A stretch of 64,000 nucleotides of DNA from Cupriavidus necator N-1 (GTDB lineage Bacteria; Pseudomonadota; Gammaproteobacteria; Burkholderiales; Burkholderiaceae). The translations under genes were made by a program, and so were the position numbers. The stretch is taken from positions 2,232,001 through 2,296,000 of the forward strand of contig NC_015726.1 in assembly GCF_000219215.1 (NCBI RefSeq), written 5' to 3'. This document shows positions 62,055 to 64,000 of this stretch, one piece after another. Each line of letters opens with the position of its first letter. The first letter of the stretch is position 1. The notes below the pieces were generated by a model. That model saw only the letters and a program-made list of their open reading frames with translations, did no database searches and was not told the origin of the DNA.

Positions 62055-62780
62055 TTGCTCACCTCCATTCCCATTACCGAGATGTCGCCCCGCTGCTCCA
62101 CCTGTGCAATGGGGCAGCTGTGCCTTCCGGTCGGCATGTCGCAGCAAGACCTCGCCAAGATGGACACGCTGGTACAGGAACGCATCCGCGTGCACAAGGG
62201 TGAAACCTTGTATCGCATGGGCGATCCGCTCACCGCGGTCTATGCCGTGCGCTTTGGCACGCTCAAGACCCACGTCACCACTGAAGACGGCCGCTCGCAG
62301 ATTACCGGCTTCCACCTGCCCGGCGAAATCGTCGGTCTCGACGGGCTGGGCGAGATGCAGCATGCCTCCGATGCCGCCGCGCTGGAAGATACCGAAGTCT
62401 GCGTGGTCCGCATGAGCGAACTGCAGTCCCTCTCGGTCGACCTGCCATCGCTGCAGCAGCAGTTCCTGCGCCTGATGGGCAAGGAAATCACGCACGACCA
62501 GCTGATGCTGGTCACGCTGGGCTCGATGCGCGCCGAGGAACGCCTTGCCGCCTTCCTGATCAACCTCTCTGAGCGCCTGTCGGCGCGCGGCTATTCGGCG
62601 TCCGAGTTCGTGATGCGCATGAGCCGCGAAGAAATCGGCAGCTACCTGGGCCTGAAGCTCGAAACCGTCAGCCGCCTGTTCTCTCGCTTTGCCGAAGCCG
62701 GCCTGATCCAGATTCGCCAGCGCCACGTCAAGCTGGTGGACATCGACGGCATCAAGCAACTCTACAGCCGCTCCTGCTAA
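62055..62780 (+). CDS. fnr: FNR-family oxygen-sensing transcription regulator
   Basis: 241 residues. Four ligand cysteines are at 14, 17, 23 (CSTCAMGQLC) and 116 (TEVCVV) if the TTG at 62055 is the start; this is chosen because AGG is seven bases upstream, though ATG 62082 is an alternative. The cAMP-receptor-like sensor is followed by the recognition helix IGSYLGLKLETVSRLFSRF with the Glu-x-x-Ser-Arg triad of FNR. The [4Fe-4S] form dimerises when oxygen is low and activates genes such as the cbb3 operon, part of which is the next block here. Confidence 0.93.
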   Translation: MLTSIPITEMSPRCSTCAMGQLCLPVGMSQQDLAKMDTLVQERIRVHKGETLYRMGDPLTAVYAVRFGTLKTHVTTEDGRSQITGFHLPGEIVGLDGLGEMQHASDAAALEDTEVCVVRMSELQSLSVDLPSLQQQFLRLMGKEITHDQLMLVTLGSMRAEERLAAFLINLSERLSARGYSASEFVMRMSREEIGSYLGLKLETVSRLFSRFAEAGLIQIRQRHVKLVDIDGIKQLYSRSC

Positions 62781-62841
62781 GCGGCCAAGCGCTGCCAGTG
62801 CCGCATCCGGCCATGGCAGCGCAGACCTCACGCCAGTCCGC

Positions 62842-63087
62842 TCATTCCAGTTCGTCGGTATCGCTGAGCCGCGTCGGCATGGTGTAGAGCGTCAGTCCGC
62901 TGGACAACGCGCAGAACACCCAGGCCATCAGGAAGCCGATGGTGTAGACCGATTCGCGGGACGCTTCGATCGGCTGGCCGAAGAAGTTCAGGTCACCGGG
63001 ATCCACCACCGAAAACACCGTCGCGGTCGCAAAGCCAGCCATCAGGAACGCCGGCCAGAGTACCCACATCAGCCAGCGCAACCTCAT
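62842..63087 (-). CDS. Small two-span membrane protein of the cco maturation region
   Basis: 81 residues beginning MRLRWLMWVLWPAFLMAGF, with two membrane helices (the second at SVYTIGFLMAWVFCALSSGL). Its ATG overlaps the FixH-like stop. It is not CcoS-like by motif. Unknown function; placement after ccoG and the FixH-like gene suggests a role in oxidase assembly. Convergent with fnr. Confidence 0.75.
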   Translation of the reverse strand: MRLRWLMWVLWPAFLMAGFATATVFSVVDPGDLNFFGQPIEASRESVYTIGFLMAWVFCALSSGLTLYTMPTRLSDTDELE

Positions 63088-63293
63088 GGCTGCCTCGCTG
63101 CGGCAGCCTTGGGCGGCGCGGCATCGGCCTTCTCCACCACCAGGCCATGGCGCGTTGCACCCTGCACCGGCATGTCCGGATGCGTGGACGCCAGCCAGAT
63201 CGTCACGCCGCACGCCACCATCGCCACCAGCGGGCCGCTCATCAATAGCCACGGCCACGGCTCCTTCCACCACGGATTGCCTTGCTGACTCAT
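63084..63293 (-). CDS. Short FixH/CcoH-like membrane protein
   Basis: 69 residues: MSQQGNPWWKEPWPWLLMSG followed by a single span, resembling the N-terminus of FixH/CcoH (PW-x-PWPW then a membrane helix), but the family's longer periplasmic domain is missing. The ATG at 63293 has AAGGGGG upstream. It lies between ccoG and the 81-residue gene, the place CcoH usually occupies. Confidence 0.65.
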   Translation of the reverse strand: MSQQGNPWWKEPWPWLLMSGPLVAMVACGVTIWLASTHPDMPVQGATRHGLVVEKADAAPPKAAAARQP

Positions 63294-63337
63294 CTTGCCC
63301 CCTTCATCTTGACGACTAAGTCCGCGTCTGCCCAGCT

Positions 63338-64000
63338 TCACAAATCGCGCGGCACGATGAAACTGGTGGATTGCCGGATTTCGGCCTGCCCCCGCTCCGT
63401 GCCTTCGCTCGTCACTGTCACGTTGATCTTGTGCGTGCCCCGCGCCGCGGCCTCGATCGGCACGCGGATCCGGATCGGCAGCAACCGGTTGGACGTCGGC
63501 GCCAACGATTCGGCCTGCTTGTCGTACTCCACCCTCAGGTTCTTCAGCTCGTCGCTGTCGGCGCGCACGCTGATCTTCATCGGCGCTTCGGTGGTGTTGA
63601 TCAGCTGCAGGCGATAGACGTTCTCGATCCAGCGGCCTTCCACTTCACGGCCGAGCGCACCACGGTCGCGGATGATGTCGACCTTCAGCGGCGTGCGCAG
63701 CGCGATCGACGCCATGAAGCCGCCCAGCAGCACCACCCAGACCACGGAATAGATGATGACGCGCGGACGCAGCAGGCGCTTGCGCGATGCCGCTGCGGAC
63801 AAGGCCTTGCGCATCGCGTTTTCCGAGGTATACCGGATCAGGCCGCGCGGATAGTCCATCTTGTCCATGACCTGGTTGCAGGCGTCGATGCAGGCGCCGC
63901 AGCCGATGCACTCGTACTGCAGGCCGTCGCGGATATCGATGCCTGTCGGGCACACCTGTACGCAGATGCTGCAGTTGACGCAGTCGCCAAGCCCCGCCTT
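63338..64000 (-). CDS. ccoG: cbb3-type cytochrome oxidase accessory protein CcoG (partial, C-terminal half)
   Basis: About 220 residues to the stop, the 5' part being outside the window. Two clustered iron-sulfur motifs, DCVNCSICVQVCPTGIDIRD and ECIGCGACIDACNQVMDKM, are the ferredoxin-like 8-Cys region; one membrane helix (IIYSVVWVVLLGGFMAS) and a C-terminal Ig-like periplasmic domain follow. CcoG is thought to reduce copper for the cbb3 oxidase. The gene continues into ccoN-type genes presumably beyond 64000. Confidence 0.93.
   Translation of the reverse strand, partial: KAGLGDCVNCSICVQVCPTGIDIRDGLQYECIGCGACIDACNQVMDKMDYPRGLIRYTSENAMRKALSAAASRKRLLRPRVIIYSVVWVVLLGGFMASIALRTPLKVDIIRDRGALGREVEGRWIENVYRLQLINTTEAPMKISVRADSDELKNLRVEYDKQAESLAPTSNRLLPIRIRVPIEAAARGTHKINVTVTSEGTERGQAEIRQSTSFIVPRDL

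Overview
The window is a high-GC stretch of a betaproteobacterial chromosome. Gene content and order (alaA-hom-thrC-moeA-moaD-moaE, rpsF-priB-rpsR-rplI-dnaB, rimP-nusA-infB-rbfA-truB, fnr beside ccoG, an orphan Bug-type binding protein) point to Burkholderiaceae, most likely Cupriavidus or Ralstonia. The genus is inferred from layout and protein character, not from a database search.

Region by region: (1) 1-8120, minus strand: a catabolic/uptake operon of TetR regulator, crotonase-fold enzyme, livK-G-F-H-M ABC transporter, AMP-dependent acyl-CoA ligase and the first eight codons of a further gene. livG carries an apparent one-base frameshift. (2) 8179-11646: a perfect 17-bp inverted repeat, an alpha/beta hydrolase on plus, then crcB, moaE, moaD and moeA on minus. 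(3) 11820-15883, minus: thrC, hom and alaA. (4) 16228-20696, plus: Mth938-like protein, bcp, PIN-PhoH protein, small secreted protein and NlpC/P60 lipoprotein, closed by a bidirectional terminator. (5) 20718-25732, minus: pit with its DUF47/PhoU-like partner, dnaB, and the rpsF-priB-rpsR-rplI operon with promoter and terminator. (6) 25754-29420: asparaginase, lexA behind two tandem SOS boxes, tRNA-His and several small proteins. (7) 29884-33274: dusA with a foreign 5' end, followed by about 2.4 kb of degraded island: an integrase fragment, an SOS-box-controlled two-gene cassette encoding a small zinc-ribbon protein, a second related zinc-ribbon gene, a small membrane protein and RNA hairpins. 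(8) 33275-41437: FMN reductase, 3-hydroxyisobutyryl-CoA hydrolase-like enzyme, chemoreceptor, fatty acid hydroxylase-family protein, a decayed autotransporter and typA. (9) 41626-46726: MarR regulator plus a complete tripartite (OMF-HlyD-DHA2) efflux operon. (10) 46808-51134: IclR regulator, S51 peptidase with an intact triad, DUF1177 protein, AroM-like protein and Bug-type binding protein, a compact cluster of unknown purpose. (11) 51172-60648, minus: truB-rbfA-infB-nusA-rimP, then rluB-scpB. (12) 61218-64000: SafE-like membrane protein, fnr, and the end of a cbb3-oxidase maturation operon (ccoG, FixH-like gene, small membrane protein).

Most of the window is core housekeeping. The accessory parts are the dusA island remnant, the IclR-S51-DUF1177-AroM cluster, the liv/acyl-CoA ligase operon and the dead autotransporter. 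No CRISPR array, intact insertion sequence or rRNA was seen; the only tRNA is tRNA-His.
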